A DNA stretch of 64,000 nucleotides, taken from positions 124,001-188,000 of the forward strand of contig CAWJGC010000011.1 in assembly GCA_963842355.1 (NCBI GenBank), read 5' to 3'. The translations under genes and the position numbers were made by a program. Below are positions 32,365-41,967 of this stretch, piece by piece. Under the pieces are notes generated by a model. That model did no database searches, was not told the DNA's origin, and was given only the letters and a program-made list of their open reading frames with translations. Source of the stretch: JASHPR01 sp963842355. GTDB lineage: Bacteria; Actinomycetota; Actinomycetes; Streptosporangiales; Streptosporangiaceae. Numbering within the stretch: the first letter of the stretch is position 1; the number at the start of each line of letters is the position of its first letter.

Positions 32365-33708
32365 TCAGGGTGAGGGTATCCCGCTGGCCGGGGCCGTCGG
32401 CTGCGGCGTCGAGTCGGTGGTGATCGCTCCGGTCGCGCTTTCGTCGGTGACCTGGACCGGGCCGGCCGGGACGAGCGCGCCGTTCTTGATCACGGCCACG
32501 TAGGCGCCGGTGACGCCGTTGTGGTCACTGGACGAGTAGGCGTAGGGCGCCACCGAGACCCCCTGCGGAAGCCCGCCGTTGATCGCGTTGACCAGGTCCT
32601 GCCGGGTCGGGTTGCGCCCGGCCTTGAGCATGGCCTGGACGAACGTGTAGCCGACCGCCAGCCCGTAAGCGACGTTGCCGTCCATCGGCAGCTTCGGGAT
32701 GTACTGGTTGTGGATCTTCGTGAACAGCTGGATCCAGGTGTTGCTGGCGTCGCCGAGCGAGGGCAGGTAGCCGTCGGTGATGATGCCCTGGGTCAGCGCG
32801 TTGCCCGAGACCGTCGCGCCGCCCTGCTTGGCGAACGACTGCAGCAGGCCGGCCAGCGTGATCGGGTCGGAGCCGACGTTGCTGACCACGAGCTGCGGCG
32901 CGAAGCTGAGCTTCAGGCTGGTGAGCTTCAGCAGCGCGGTGAACGCGGGGACCGAGAACGACACGACCACCTGGGCCCCGGCGGCCTTGAGCGCGGTCAC
33001 CTGCGGGGCGACGTTGGTCACCGTCGGGTTGTAGCTCTGCGCGGCCACGACCTGGGACTTCGGGATCTCGTAGTTCAGGCCCTTGACTCCGTCCATGCCG
33101 AACTCGTCGTCCTGGTAGAAGTAGCCGACCTTCTTGCCCGGGAAGTGCTGCTTGATGTAGGCACCGAGGATCTTGCCCTCGCGGACGTAGTCGAGCTGCC
33201 AGCCGAACGTGTACGGGTAGGTGCTCGGGGCGTTCCAGCACTCGCAGCCGGAGGCGACGAACACGTCCGGCACCTTGGAATCGTTCAGGTACTTGACCAC
33301 GGCCAGGTGCGTGGGCGTGCCCAGGCCGTCGAAGATCGCGTAGACGCTGTCCTGCAGCACGAGCTGGTGCACGTCGGTCGAGGTGATCGTCGGGTCGTAC
33401 TGGTCGTTCAGGTACTTGTAGACGATCTTCCTGCCGTAGATGCCGCCGTGGGCGTTCACGTACTGGAAATAGGCGTTGGCGGCCGGGGCGATCTCGTCGT
33501 AGCCCGGAGCGGCCACGCCGGTCAGCGGCTGGTGGCTGCCGATCAGGATCTGGCTCGCCGTGATGCCGGTCGCGGAAGCGGTGAGAGCCTGGCTGCTCGA
33601 GGACGAACCCGGTTTCGAGGAGCCGCTGGAGCCGCAGGCGGCGACTACCATCGCCGCGGCGGCGATCCCGGCGACGGCCGCGAGGTTCGCTCTACGTGAT
33701 CTTCTCAT
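32365..33708 (-). CDS. Branched-chain amino-acid-type ABC transporter substrate-binding lipoprotein
   Basis: 447 aa. N-terminal lipoprotein signal ANLAAVAGIAAAAMVVAAC with the lipobox Cys at residue 25, then a Ser-rich linker. The mature part is a Peripla_BP_6 (LivJ-like) fold: ILIGSHQPLTGVAAPGYDEI, ANAYFQYVNAHGGIYGRKIV, GYFYQDDEFGMDGVKGLNY, and VAYGLAVGYTFVQAMLKAGR. It is last in the LivG-F-H-M operon and overlaps LivM by 4 nt. GGAAGG precedes the ATG. The ligand may be an amino acid or, given the adjacent acyl-CoA synthetase, an aromatic or aliphatic carboxylate; many Liv-type systems in actinomycetes import the latter. Confidence 0.92.
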   Translation of the reverse strand: MRRSRRANLAAVAGIAAAAMVVAACGSSGSSKPGSSSSSQALTASATGITASQILIGSHQPLTGVAAPGYDEIAPAANAYFQYVNAHGGIYGRKIVYKYLNDQYDPTITSTDVHQLVLQDSVYAIFDGLGTPTHLAVVKYLNDSKVPDVFVASGCECWNAPSTYPYTFGWQLDYVREGKILGAYIKQHFPGKKVGYFYQDDEFGMDGVKGLNYEIPKSQVVAAQSYNPTVTNVAPQVTALKAAGAQVVVSFSVPAFTALLKLTSLKLSFAPQLVVSNVGSDPITLAGLLQSFAKQGGATVSGNALTQGIITDGYLPSLGDASNTWIQLFTKIHNQYIPKLPMDGNVAYGLAVGYTFVQAMLKAGRNPTRQDLVNAINGGLPQGVSVAPYAYSSSDHNGVTGAYVAVIKNGALVPAGPVQVTDESATGAITTDSTPQPTAPASGIPSP

Positions 33709-34751
33709 GTGGTGCCTTCCTCCTGGTGTTCGCTGCCCGGCCTGCGCCGGCGCAAGGCGTTGAGTGGCATGGCCGCGGCGGGGGCGGCAGGCCCGAAGAG
33801 GCGGCGCAGGCCGCCCTGGATGCCCGCCGGGAAGACGAGCATGACGACGATCAGAACGACCCCGTAGGCGGCGATCGGGATGCTGGAGCTCGCCCCGCCC
33901 GACAGGCCGTGGCTGGAGGCCAGGTTGGTGAGGTAGCTGGGCACCAGGACCAGGAGCAGGCTCCCCCACACCGCGCCGGCCAGGCTGCCGAGGCCGCCGA
34001 GCACCGCCGCGGTGAGCAGCCCGATCGACAAGGTGAGCGTGTAGGCGCCCGGGGCGACGATCCCGGTGACCACGGCGAGCAGCACGCCGCCCAGCCCCGC
34101 GCAGCCGGCGCTGACCACGAACGCGAGAATCTGGAGCCTGGCCACGTTCAGGCCGGCCAGCGACGCCGCCACCTCGTCGTCGCGCACCGCGCGCCAGCTG
34201 CGGCCGACCCGGCTGCGGCCGACGTTGGCCAGCAGGACCAGGGCGATCAGGGCCGCGGCGCAGGTCACAAACGCGAACCAGCGGGTGGGCGGGAAGGTCG
34301 CGCCCAGGAACGCCGGGGTGGTGATGCTGGTCGACAGGCCCTGGTCGCCGCCGAACACGCCCGCGTACTGGTCCGCCACCGAGGGCAGGGCGACCGCCAG
34401 CATCAGCGTGGCCCCGGCCAGGTACGGGCCGCGCAGCCGGGCCGCGGCGAGCCCGAAGATCGCGCCGGCCACGGCCGCGATCACGGCGCTGGCCGCGAGC
34501 ACCGCCGCCAGCGGCCAGCTCTGGTGGATCAGCAGCAGCGCCCCGGCGTAGCCGCCGATCGCCATGAACGCGCCGTTGCCGACCGAGATCTGGCCGCTGA
34601 GGCCGATCAGCACGGTCAGCCCGGCCACCGCCACCACGTACGCCGCGACCTCGGCCATCTGGTAGTCGCGGTACGGGGTGATCCGCACCGCAATGGCCAG
34701 CAGCACCAGGCCGACGACGACCGCGACGGCCAGGTGACGGAGCAGGGTCAT
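33705..34751 (-). CDS. Branched-chain amino-acid-type ABC transporter permease (LivM-like)
   Basis: 348 aa, BPD_transp_2 family with about ten hydrophobic helices (VAVVVGLVLLAIAVRITPY, VVAVAGLTVLIGLSGQISVG). The LSGQISVGNGAFMAIGGYA segment and WRAVRDDEVAASLAGLNVAR, the loop that contacts the ATPase, are diagnostic. The start is 2 bp from the LivH stop. It partners LivH in the membrane channel. Confidence 0.92.
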   Translation of the reverse strand: MTLLRHLAVAVVVGLVLLAIAVRITPYRDYQMAEVAAYVVAVAGLTVLIGLSGQISVGNGAFMAIGGYAGALLLIHQSWPLAAVLAASAVIAAVAGAIFGLAAARLRGPYLAGATLMLAVALPSVADQYAGVFGGDQGLSTSITTPAFLGATFPPTRWFAFVTCAAALIALVLLANVGRSRVGRSWRAVRDDEVAASLAGLNVARLQILAFVVSAGCAGLGGVLLAVVTGIVAPGAYTLTLSIGLLTAAVLGGLGSLAGAVWGSLLLVLVPSYLTNLASSHGLSGGASSSIPIAAYGVVLIVVMLVFPAGIQGGLRRLFGPAAPAAAMPLNALRRRRPGSEHQEEGTT

Positions 34752-34753
34752 GG

Positions 34754-35632
34754 TTACACCCTCCGGGTCGCGGCCGACGAGAACAGGCCGGACGGCCGGA
34801 CCATCAGGACCAGGGCGAGCGCCGCGAGGCCGTACAGCAGGACCAGTTGGTCACCTATGTAGCCGCCGGCGTAGCTGAGGGCCACGCCGAGCAGGACGCC
34901 GCCGGCGACCGCGCCGACCGGGCTGTCCAGGCCGCCGATCACCGCGGCGGTGAAGCCGAGCACGAAGATCGAGTCCATGCTGTTCGGGTACAGGAACGTG
35001 GACGGGGTGACCAGCACCCCGGCCAGCGCGCCGAACAGCCCGGCCAGGGCCCAGCCGAGGGTCAGCACCCGCCCGATCCTGACCCCGAGCAGCCTGGCCA
35101 CGCTCGGGCTGAACGCCGTGGCCCGCAGCCGCAGGCCCACCGAGGTGTACCGGAAGACCAGGGCCAGCGCGAGCGCCGCGGCGAGCACGGCGGCCGCGGT
35201 GAACACGTCGCTCGCCGAGATCCCGAGCGCGAACGTCCCGATCTTCAGCCCGGTCACCGAGTAGGCGGCCGGGAACGAGCGGTACTGGCCGCCGTAGATG
35301 ATCCCGGCCAGCCCCTCGAGGAAGATGAGCAGGCCGATCGTGACGATCACCGAGTTCAGCGGGGACTTGCCGACCGTCGGCCGGACGACCGTACGCTCCA
35401 GGACCGCGCCGAGGACCAGCCCCGCGGCCAGGGCCAGCACGAAGCCGGCCCAGTAACTCCCCGTGTGGCGGATGACGACCCACGCCACGTAGGTGGTGAA
35501 CATGGCCATGCCGCCCTGGGAGTAGTTCAGTACCCGGGTGCCGCGCCAGATCAGCACCAGCGACAGCGCGACCGCGGCGTAGATCATGCCGATCGCGATC
35601 CCGCCGAGAGTGAACTCAACGAACTCCTGCAC
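34754..35632 (-). CDS. Branched-chain amino-acid-type ABC transporter permease (LivH-like)
   Basis: 292 aa, BPD_transp_2 family with about eight helices. Diagnostic segments: LGGIAIGMIYAAVALSLVLI, WRGTRVLNYSQGGMAMFTTY, and RATAFSPSVARLLGVRIGRV, the ATPase-contact loop. It forms the membrane channel with LivM. Only 27 bp separate it from the LivF gene upstream, consistent with one operon. Confidence 0.92.
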   Translation of the reverse strand: MQEFVEFTLGGIAIGMIYAAVALSLVLIWRGTRVLNYSQGGMAMFTTYVAWVVIRHTGSYWAGFVLALAAGLVLGAVLERTVVRPTVGKSPLNSVIVTIGLLIFLEGLAGIIYGGQYRSFPAAYSVTGLKIGTFALGISASDVFTAAAVLAAALALALVFRYTSVGLRLRATAFSPSVARLLGVRIGRVLTLGWALAGLFGALAGVLVTPSTFLYPNSMDSIFVLGFTAAVIGGLDSPVGAVAGGVLLGVALSYAGGYIGDQLVLLYGLAALALVLMVRPSGLFSSAATRRV

Positions 35633-35659
35633 GCTCCGCTTCCTCCCTTCGGGTCGCCG

Positions 35660-36398
<739 letters not shown>

Positions 36399-36406
<8 letters not shown>

Positions 36407-37280
36407 GGCCCGCCTCCTCGGCCTGCGCGGCGCCCGGGTCCTCGCCGGGCCCGGTGGCCCCGGTGGCCCCGCGCTCCTCGGCCCCGAGATACGCGGCGGT
36501 CACGGCGGGATCCGCCTGCACCTGCTCCGGCGTGCCGGTCGAGATCAGCTTGCCGAAGTCCAGCACGAAGATCGTGTCGCAGACCGACATCACCAGGTCC
36601 ATCCGGTGTTCGATCACCACCACGCCCGCGTCGGCGGCCATGTCCCTGATCAGGTCGCCGAGTTCGGGCAGTTCCTTCTCGGAAAGACCGCTGGCCGGCT
36701 CGTCGAGCAGCAGCAGCCGCGGCTGGCTGACCAGGGCGCGGGCGAGCGCCACCCGCTTGCGCAGGCCGTAGGCCAGGGTCTCGGGCATGTTGTCCGCGAG
36801 GTCTGCGGCGCCCACCCGGTCGAGCGCCTGCATCGCCCGCTCCCGCATCCGCCGCTCGTCCCGGTCCGACCTGGGCAGGCCGAAGAGGCCGGACCAGAAT
36901 CCGGCCCGGGCCGCGTGGGTCCCCCCGACCATGACGTTCTCGACCGCGGACAGGCCGCGGAACAGCCCGACACCCTGGAGCGTCCGGGCGATCCCCAGGC
37001 TCGCCAGCCGGTGCGGCCTGACCCCGGTGAGGTTGCGGGAGTCGAAGGAGATCGACCCGGAGTCCGGCTTGACGAAGCCGCACACCGCGTTCAGGAGCGT
37101 GGTCTTCCCGGCGCCGTTCGGGCCGATGATCCCGGTGACCTGACGCGGGGCGGCGCTGATCGACACGTCATCGAGCGCGGTCAGGCCGCCGAACCGCACG
37201 GTAACGCCGCTGATGTCGAGACCGCCGGCCGCCGGGGGCGACGGGCGGACCAGCCCAACCTCTGATGAATGTCCATTCAT
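36399..37280 (-). CDS. Branched-chain amino-acid-type ABC transporter ATP-binding protein (LivG-like)
   Basis: 293 aa. Walker A GPNGAGKTTLLNAV, Walker B LLLLDEPASGLSEKE, switch VVVIEHRMDLVMSV, and a divergent signature LAYGLRKRVALARAL where most LivG proteins have Gln or Gly-Gln residues. First gene of the transporter operon. The ATG at 37278-37280 lies inside the palindrome at 37264; GCGAGGAT is the ribosome binding site. The 26 extra residues to 37358 are not preferred. The C-terminus has a Gly/Glu/Ala-rich tail. Confidence 0.9.
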
Positions 37281-37281
37281 C
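37264..37281. promoter_or_regulatory. Perfect palindrome overlapping LivG start, candidate TetR-family operator
   Basis: GATGAATG-tc-CATTCATC is a perfect inverted repeat with 8-bp arms. It overlaps the LivG start codon, so a bound protein would block transcription or translation of the transporter operon. The half-site TGAATG resembles half-sites of TetR-type fatty-acid regulators. The TetR gene at 31634 is the natural candidate binder. Confidence 0.55.
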
Positions 37282-37548
37282 GGGCCGATCCTCGCTTTAG
37301 GTGGGCATGACTGGGGCGTTATGAACCTATATTCAGATACCTGTGACACGCTCGACACAAGTCCCAGTGTGAGAGTCGGTGCCGATTCGTTGCCGATCCG
37401 AGACCGAGCGTGCTGACCGACGGGACGGGTTCGGCCCCCCTTGCGCGGGCCTGGCCGAGATTAAGCATCATATGGGGCGCGGTCTCTGGCCGCGACGCGC
37501 CGTGACATTTGTCATTTGCGCACGGCTACGGCGCACAGCCAGGATGGA

Positions 37549-38379
37549 ATGGTGACCGCAGACGGATCAGCCGAAGCGGCGGTGACAAGCGGCCGGATTC
37601 CGCCGTGGGCGCGCCAGGTGCGGACCGTGGCCGTGCTGACCGGGGCCGGGATCTCCACCGACTCCGGGATTCCTGACTTCCGCGGGCCGCAGGGCATCTG
37701 GACTCGGAACCCGGCGGCCGAGAAGCTGTCCACCTACCAGAACTATATGGCCGACCCGCAGCTGCGTCGCCGGTCCTGGCAGTCCCGGCTGGCTCATCCC
37801 GCCTGGGCGGCCGAGCCCAACCCGGCGCACCGGGCCCTGGCCCGGCTGGCCGGCAGCACCATCGACACCCAGGTGATCACCCAGAACATCGACGGGCTGC
37901 ACCAGCGCGCCGGGACCCCCCGCGAACGGGTCATCGAACTGCACGGGACGATGTTCGCCGTGATGTGCACCGGCTGCGGGGACCGCACGGACATGGCCGC
38001 CGCCCTCGACCGGGTGCGGGCCGGCGAGGACGACCCGCCCTGCGCCCGGTGCGGCGGGATCCTCAAGTCGGCCACCGTCATGTTCGGCCAGGCGCTCGAC
38101 CCGGGCGTGTTCGACCGGGCCGCCGCCGCGGCGTCATACTGCGACCTGTTCCTGGCCATCGGCAGCACGCTGACCGTCGAGCCCGCCGCCTCGCTGTGCG
38201 CGGTCGCCGTCGGCGCCGGCGCCAGCCTGGTCATCATCAACGGTGACCCCACCCCCTACGACCGGGCCGCCACCGCCGTGATCCGCGATCCCATCGGCCA
38301 GGCCGTTCCCCGCATCACCGACCATCTCCTCCGCCCCGGCGCCTCCGACCCCGGCGCCTCCGACCCCGGCGCATCCTGA
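37549..38379 (+). CDS. Sir2 family NAD-dependent protein deacylase
   Basis: 276 aa. NAD-binding VLTGAGISTDSGIPDFRGPQ, TQNIDGLHQRAG, catalytic His in VIELHGTM, zinc ligands CTGC and CARC, and the ATVMFGQALD and AIGSTLTVEPAA segments of the Rossmann domain. All catalytic residues appear present. It removes acyl groups from lysines using NAD+. The ATG at 37549 has AGGATGGA upstream; TTG 37516 is an alternative. The C-terminus carries a short repeat (GASDP twice plus GAS) from a 15-bp DNA repeat. Divergent from the LivG operon. Confidence 0.92.
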   Translation: MVTADGSAEAAVTSGRIPPWARQVRTVAVLTGAGISTDSGIPDFRGPQGIWTRNPAAEKLSTYQNYMADPQLRRRSWQSRLAHPAWAAEPNPAHRALARLAGSTIDTQVITQNIDGLHQRAGTPRERVIELHGTMFAVMCTGCGDRTDMAAALDRVRAGEDDPPCARCGGILKSATVMFGQALDPGVFDRAAAAASYCDLFLAIGSTLTVEPAASLCAVAVGAGASLVIINGDPTPYDRAATAVIRDPIGQAVPRITDHLLRPGASDPGASDPGAS

Positions 38380-38458
38380 CCGCCGGTGCCCGGAGGGCCG
38401 GCCAGGACGAGCGCCGCGAACCCGCAGGACGGTCGGCCGGATGGGTTACGGTCGGGAG

Positions 38459-39427
38459 GTGAGCAGCACAGAACCGGACGTTCTCGTCATCGGGGCCGGG
38501 GTTTCCGGCCTGACCACGGCGATCTGCCTGGCCGAGGCCGGGCTCGCGGTGACCGTCGCGGCGGCGGATCCGCCCGCGCGGACGACCTCGGCGGCGGCGG
38601 GCGCGATCTGGGGCCCGCATCTGGTCGGTATGGACGAGCGGGTCGCCCGGTGGGGCAGCGTGACCCTGGCCCGGCTGGTCGAACTGGCCGCCGAGCCGGC
38701 CGCCGGAGTGCACCTGGCCAGCGGCATGGCGGTGTCCGCGGCGCAGCCGGACGACCCGTTCGACTGGGTCCCCGCGCTGGACGACGCGAGACCGTGCGAC
38801 CCGGCCGAACTGCCGTCGGGGTACGTGACCGGCTGGCGGCTGGCCGCGCCCATCGTATCCATGCCCGCCTACCTCGGCTACCTCCTGGCCCGGCTGGACC
38901 AGGCGGGCGGGCGCTTGCGCGAGGCGCGGTTCACGTCACTGCGGGAAGCCGCCGGGCTGACCGCGGCCGGGGTGATCGTGAACTGCTCCGGGATCGGCGC
39001 GCACGCCCTCGTTCCTGACGGTCAGGTGACGCCGGTGCGCGGGCAGGTCGTCATCGCGGAGAACCCCGGCATCAGCGAGTTCTTCATCGGGGTGCGGCAC
39101 CCGCCCGACGGCGTCAGTTACTACTTCCCGCACGGTGACGTCGTGGTCCTCGGCGGGACGGAGGAGGCCGGGGACTGGAAGCTCGAGCCCGATCCCGCTA
39201 CCGCCGCGCGCATCCTGGACAGCTGCGCGGCCGTCGAGCCCCGGCTGCGCGGCGCGACGATCACGGCGCACCGGGTCGGACTGCGGCCGGTACGGCCGAG
39301 CGTGCGGCTGGAGGCCGAGCGCCTCGGCGGCGGGCGCCGGCTGGTGCACAACTACGGCCACGGCGGCGCGGGCGTAAGCCTGTCCTGGGGCTGCGCGCTG
39401 GACGTCGCCGCCATGGTTGCCGCCTGA
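38459..39427 (+). CDS. FAD-dependent D-amino-acid-oxidase-like oxidoreductase
   Basis: 322 aa. FAD-binding VLVIGAGVSGLTTAICLAEA near the N-terminus, AAGAIWGPHLVG, VIVNCSGIGAHALVPDGQVT, the substrate-binding YYFPHGDVVVLGGTEEAGDW region with catalytic-type Tyr/Arg, and the C-terminal LVHNYGHGGAGVSLSWGCA that closes the FAD site. This is the DAO pattern: oxidation of a D-amino acid to the imino acid with H2O2 release. The GTG at 38459 is preferred; ATG 38441 is the alternative. The gene overlaps the TetR remnant on the other strand at its 3' end. Confidence 0.88.
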   Translation: MSSTEPDVLVIGAGVSGLTTAICLAEAGLAVTVAAADPPARTTSAAAGAIWGPHLVGMDERVARWGSVTLARLVELAAEPAAGVHLASGMAVSAAQPDDPFDWVPALDDARPCDPAELPSGYVTGWRLAAPIVSMPAYLGYLLARLDQAGGRLREARFTSLREAAGLTAAGVIVNCSGIGAHALVPDGQVTPVRGQVVIAENPGISEFFIGVRHPPDGVSYYFPHGDVVVLGGTEEAGDWKLEPDPATAARILDSCAAVEPRLRGATITAHRVGLRPVRPSVRLEAERLGGGRRLVHNYGHGGAGVSLSWGCALDVAAMVAA

Positions 39428-39612
39428 TTCACCCGGGCGCCACCACATCTCATCAGCTGGACCGCGCGCCCGTCGAACAGCAGGAGCAGGCGGGTCGCCT
39501 CGTGCTCGGCGTCAAGGTGCGCCGGCAGCTCGCCCGCCTGCACCGCGTGTGCGATCCGGGCGGCGAGCGGTTCCTGCAACCGCCGCGCGGCGTCTGCTTG
39601 GGCACGGCTCAA
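39352..39612 (-). pseudogene. TetR C-terminal fragment lacking its DNA-binding domain
   Basis: 86 aa open frame. AQADAARRLQEPLAARIAHA, VQAGELPAHLDAEHEATRLL and LLFDGRAVQLM match the second half of a TetR effector domain. No HTH precedes it: the frame begins at TTG 39612, right next to an AT-rich stretch that looks like a TetR promoter/operator (GTGCTAGCATAGC). The last ~30 codons overlap the oxidase gene and are out of register with the family. It is probably a deletion product. Confidence 0.55.
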
Positions 39613-39627
39613 TATAGCATTGCGGTG

Positions 39628-39786
39628 CTAGCATAGCTGTATTAGTATAATCGTGCTAAACATGGTCACGTACGGCCGCAGGGTGCTGTCCTGGCGGTGG
39701 GAGGCCAGCTGGAGCTCTTCCGCTCGGCCGATGCGGTCCATCTCGTCGGGACCCCATGCAGGCGCCTGGTCCGGCGTGCCTCGCAT
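39628..39786 (-). pseudogene. DUF2255-type N-terminal fragment
   Basis: 52 codons: WGPDEMDRIGRAEELQLASH then RQDSTLRPYVT match the first ~40 residues of the DUF2255 family (about 120-130 aa normally). The match stops at Thr41, and eleven unrelated codons from an AT-rich segment follow before TAG. It directly follows the cupin gene on the same strand (the stop and start are adjacent), so it was the next gene of that operon before truncation. Confidence 0.6.
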
Positions 39787-40185
39787 CTACTGGCCTTCCT
39801 TCGGGCGGGCGTCTGCGTAGTCCTCGTCTGTCGTGTGGTCGCCCCAGTGCGGCGCGCCCTCAGTGATGGACAGGTGGGTCATGAAGTCGGCCGGGGTGGC
39901 GCCGTGCCAGTGCTCTTCCCCGTCGGGGGCGTACACGACATCTCCGGCCCGAAGCTCGACGGCTTTTTCGCCGCGGACCTGCACGAGGCCACGACCCTCG
40001 GTGACGTACAGGGTCTGGCCGCCCTCGTGGGAGTGCCAGGCGGTCCGTGCGCCGGGGCTGAAGCGCACGGCGGCCACGTTGAGCTGTGAGGGGGGCAGCC
40101 CGCGGGTGATCGGGTCGACCCACACGTCCCCCGTGAAGGTCTCCGCTGGTCCCTTGGCGGTCGGCGGTTTCGGCGAGATCTCCAT
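39787..40185 (-). CDS. Cupin domain protein
   Basis: 132 aa, single cupin barrel. Motif 1 is FSPGARTAWHSHEGGQTLYV then TEGRGLV with His ligands in WHSHEGGQ; motif 2 is GDVVYAPDGEEHWHGATP. The VWVDPITRGLPPSQLNVAAV leader is typical of the small cupins, some with hydroxynitrile lyase activity, that travel with aldo/keto reductases. It follows the reductase gene by 21 bp in one operon. The reaction is not established. Confidence 0.85.
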   Translation of the reverse strand: MEISPKPPTAKGPAETFTGDVWVDPITRGLPPSQLNVAAVRFSPGARTAWHSHEGGQTLYVTEGRGLVQVRGEKAVELRAGDVVYAPDGEEHWHGATPADFMTHLSITEGAPHWGDHTTDEDYADARPKEGQ

Positions 40186-40206
40186 GTGTTCTCCTTGCGA
40201 GAGGTG

Positions 40207-41229
40207 TCAGCGCCGGCGGGCGGCGGGTTCGAGGGCGGGGCTGATCCAGCCGTCATCGGCCGGGTTGAGGGTGACGCCGGGGGCGACGATCCGGTCGACG
40301 GCGTCGAGGACGTCGTCGCTCAGGCGCACCTCGGCGGCCGGCAGCTGTGATTCCAGGTGCTCCATGGTGCGCGGTCCGATGATCGCCGAGGTGATGGCCG
40401 GGTGGCGGAGCACGAAGGCGATGGCCAGCTCGATGAGGCTGATTCCGGCCTGGTCGGCGAGCTGGGCGAGCGCTTCGGCGGCGTCGAGTTTGCGCTGGTT
40501 CTCCGGGAGGGACAGGTCAAACCGATCGGCGAGGCGCTGACGGGCCGGGGACACCGGTCCGGCCTGTTCGCTGTTGCGGTATCGGCCAGACAGCCACCCC
40601 CCGGCCAGGGGGCTGTAGGACAGCACGCCGTAGCCATAGCGTGCGCACGTGGGCAGGACGTCTTTCTCGATGCCCCGGGTGAGGATCGAGTAAGTGGGCT
40701 GCTCGGCCCACGGCCGGTCAAGGGCGCGCCGCTCGGCGGTCCACTGGGCCTCGACGATCGCCGACACTGGCCAGGTGGAGTGCCCGAAGTAGCGGATCTT
40801 CCCGGCTCGCACCAGGTCGGTGAGGGCGCCGATGGTGACGTCCAGGTCTACGGCCGGGTCGTAGCGGTGGACCTGGTAGACGTCGATCCAGTCGGTGTTC
40901 AGCCGGCGCAGCGAGTTCTCCGCTTCGGCGATGATCCACCGCCGGCTGTTGCCTCGCTGGTTGGGATCGCCGCCCATCGGCATGTTGACCTTGGTGGCCA
41001 GCACGATATCGTCGCGCCGGCCGGCGATGGCCTTGCCGACGATCTCCTCGGATTCCCCGGCTGAGTACATGTCGGCGGTGTCGATGAAGTTGATGCCGGC
41101 GTCGAGGGCCCGGTGGATGATGTGGATGCTCTCTTCGTGGTCCTTGGTGCCCCACTCGCCGAACATCATGGCCCCGAGACACACGCAGGACACCTGGACG
41201 CCGGTGCGTCCGAGCGGCCGAAGTTCCAT
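40207..41229 (-). CDS. Aldo/keto reductase
   Basis: 340 aa TIM-barrel NADPH oxidoreductase. N-terminal MELRPLGRTGVQVSCVCLGA, catalytic tetrad region with INFIDTADMYSAGESEEIVG (Asp, Tyr), Lys in IVLATKVNMPMG and His in YQVHRYDP. The C-terminal SIIELAIAFVLRHPAITSAI then GPRTMEHLESQL binds the cofactor. It lies between the ADH remnant and the cupin in an operon divergent from the XRE regulator. Confidence 0.92.
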   Translation of the reverse strand: MELRPLGRTGVQVSCVCLGAMMFGEWGTKDHEESIHIIHRALDAGINFIDTADMYSAGESEEIVGKAIAGRRDDIVLATKVNMPMGGDPNQRGNSRRWIIAEAENSLRRLNTDWIDVYQVHRYDPAVDLDVTIGALTDLVRAGKIRYFGHSTWPVSAIVEAQWTAERRALDRPWAEQPTYSILTRGIEKDVLPTCARYGYGVLSYSPLAGGWLSGRYRNSEQAGPVSPARQRLADRFDLSLPENQRKLDAAEALAQLADQAGISLIELAIAFVLRHPAITSAIIGPRTMEHLESQLPAAEVRLSDDVLDAVDRIVAPGVTLNPADDGWISPALEPAARRR

Positions 41230-41254
41230 GTTTTTCCTCTCTCGCGCCTGGGGG

Positions 41255-41791
41255 TCAGGGCCGGACGAGGACCTTGAGGGCGGTCCGGTCAGCCATCGCC
41301 TTGTATCCGTGAGCGACGTCTTCGAGCCCGACGGCCAGGTCGAAGACTTTCCCCGGTTCGATGCGGCCCTTGAGCACGTCGGGCAGAAGCTCGGCTATGT
41401 AGGCCCGGGCCGGGGCGACGCCGCCGGTGAGGGTGACGTTGCGCATGAACACCCCGAACGGCATCGGCACGTCGTCGTATTGGGGGGCGCCGACCCGGCT
41501 GACCGTGCCGCCGTCGCGGACCACGGCGAATGCGGTCTCGATGGCCTCGACCAGGCCGACGCATTCGAGCACGGTGTGGGTGCCGCCGCCGCTCAGCTCC
41601 CGGACCCGCTCGGCGCCCTCCTCGCCCCGTTCGGCGACCACGTCGGTGGCGCCGAACTCGACGCCCAGGTCGCTGCCGCAGATGCAGGCATTTACGACCC
41701 GCACGAGAGCGTCGGTGGGCTCACGAAGCGCCGGGTCGGGCACCGACTCCACCCGCACATCACCAGCACCATAGATCACAGTGGCTCGCAT
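41255..41791 (-). pseudogene. Zinc-dependent alcohol dehydrogenase with large in-frame deletion
   Basis: 178 codons instead of ~340. It begins MRATVIYGAGDVRVESVPDP, then VRVVNACICGSDL with the catalytic-zinc Cys. It then jumps directly to GVEFGATDVVAERGEEGAER, a segment that in intact relatives lies about 150 residues further on. The structural zinc lobe, the rest of the catalytic domain and the GxGxxG coenzyme motif are all missing. The frame is kept, so a protein could be made, but it cannot be an active dehydrogenase. RBS AAGGGAAG. First gene of the reductase-cupin operon. Confidence 0.75.
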
Positions 41792-41967
41792 CTGATTCTT
41801 CCCTTAGCTCCCGTTACCTGGCAGATGGCCTGCGCGGCAGCCAGATGCATGCTGCGCGGCTGGCACTATCCAGGAAACCGGGCTTCACGCCGGGGAGGGA
41901 GAGCCTGTCGTTCCAGGTATTGACAGGGCCCCCCAGGACAGCCGGGGCCGAACGTACCGTGGAAGGC

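Noticed and set aside
41530..41967. N-terminal extension of the XRE regulator
   Set aside because: It is antisense to the ADH remnant and Arg/Pro-rich; the family starts near ATG 41968.
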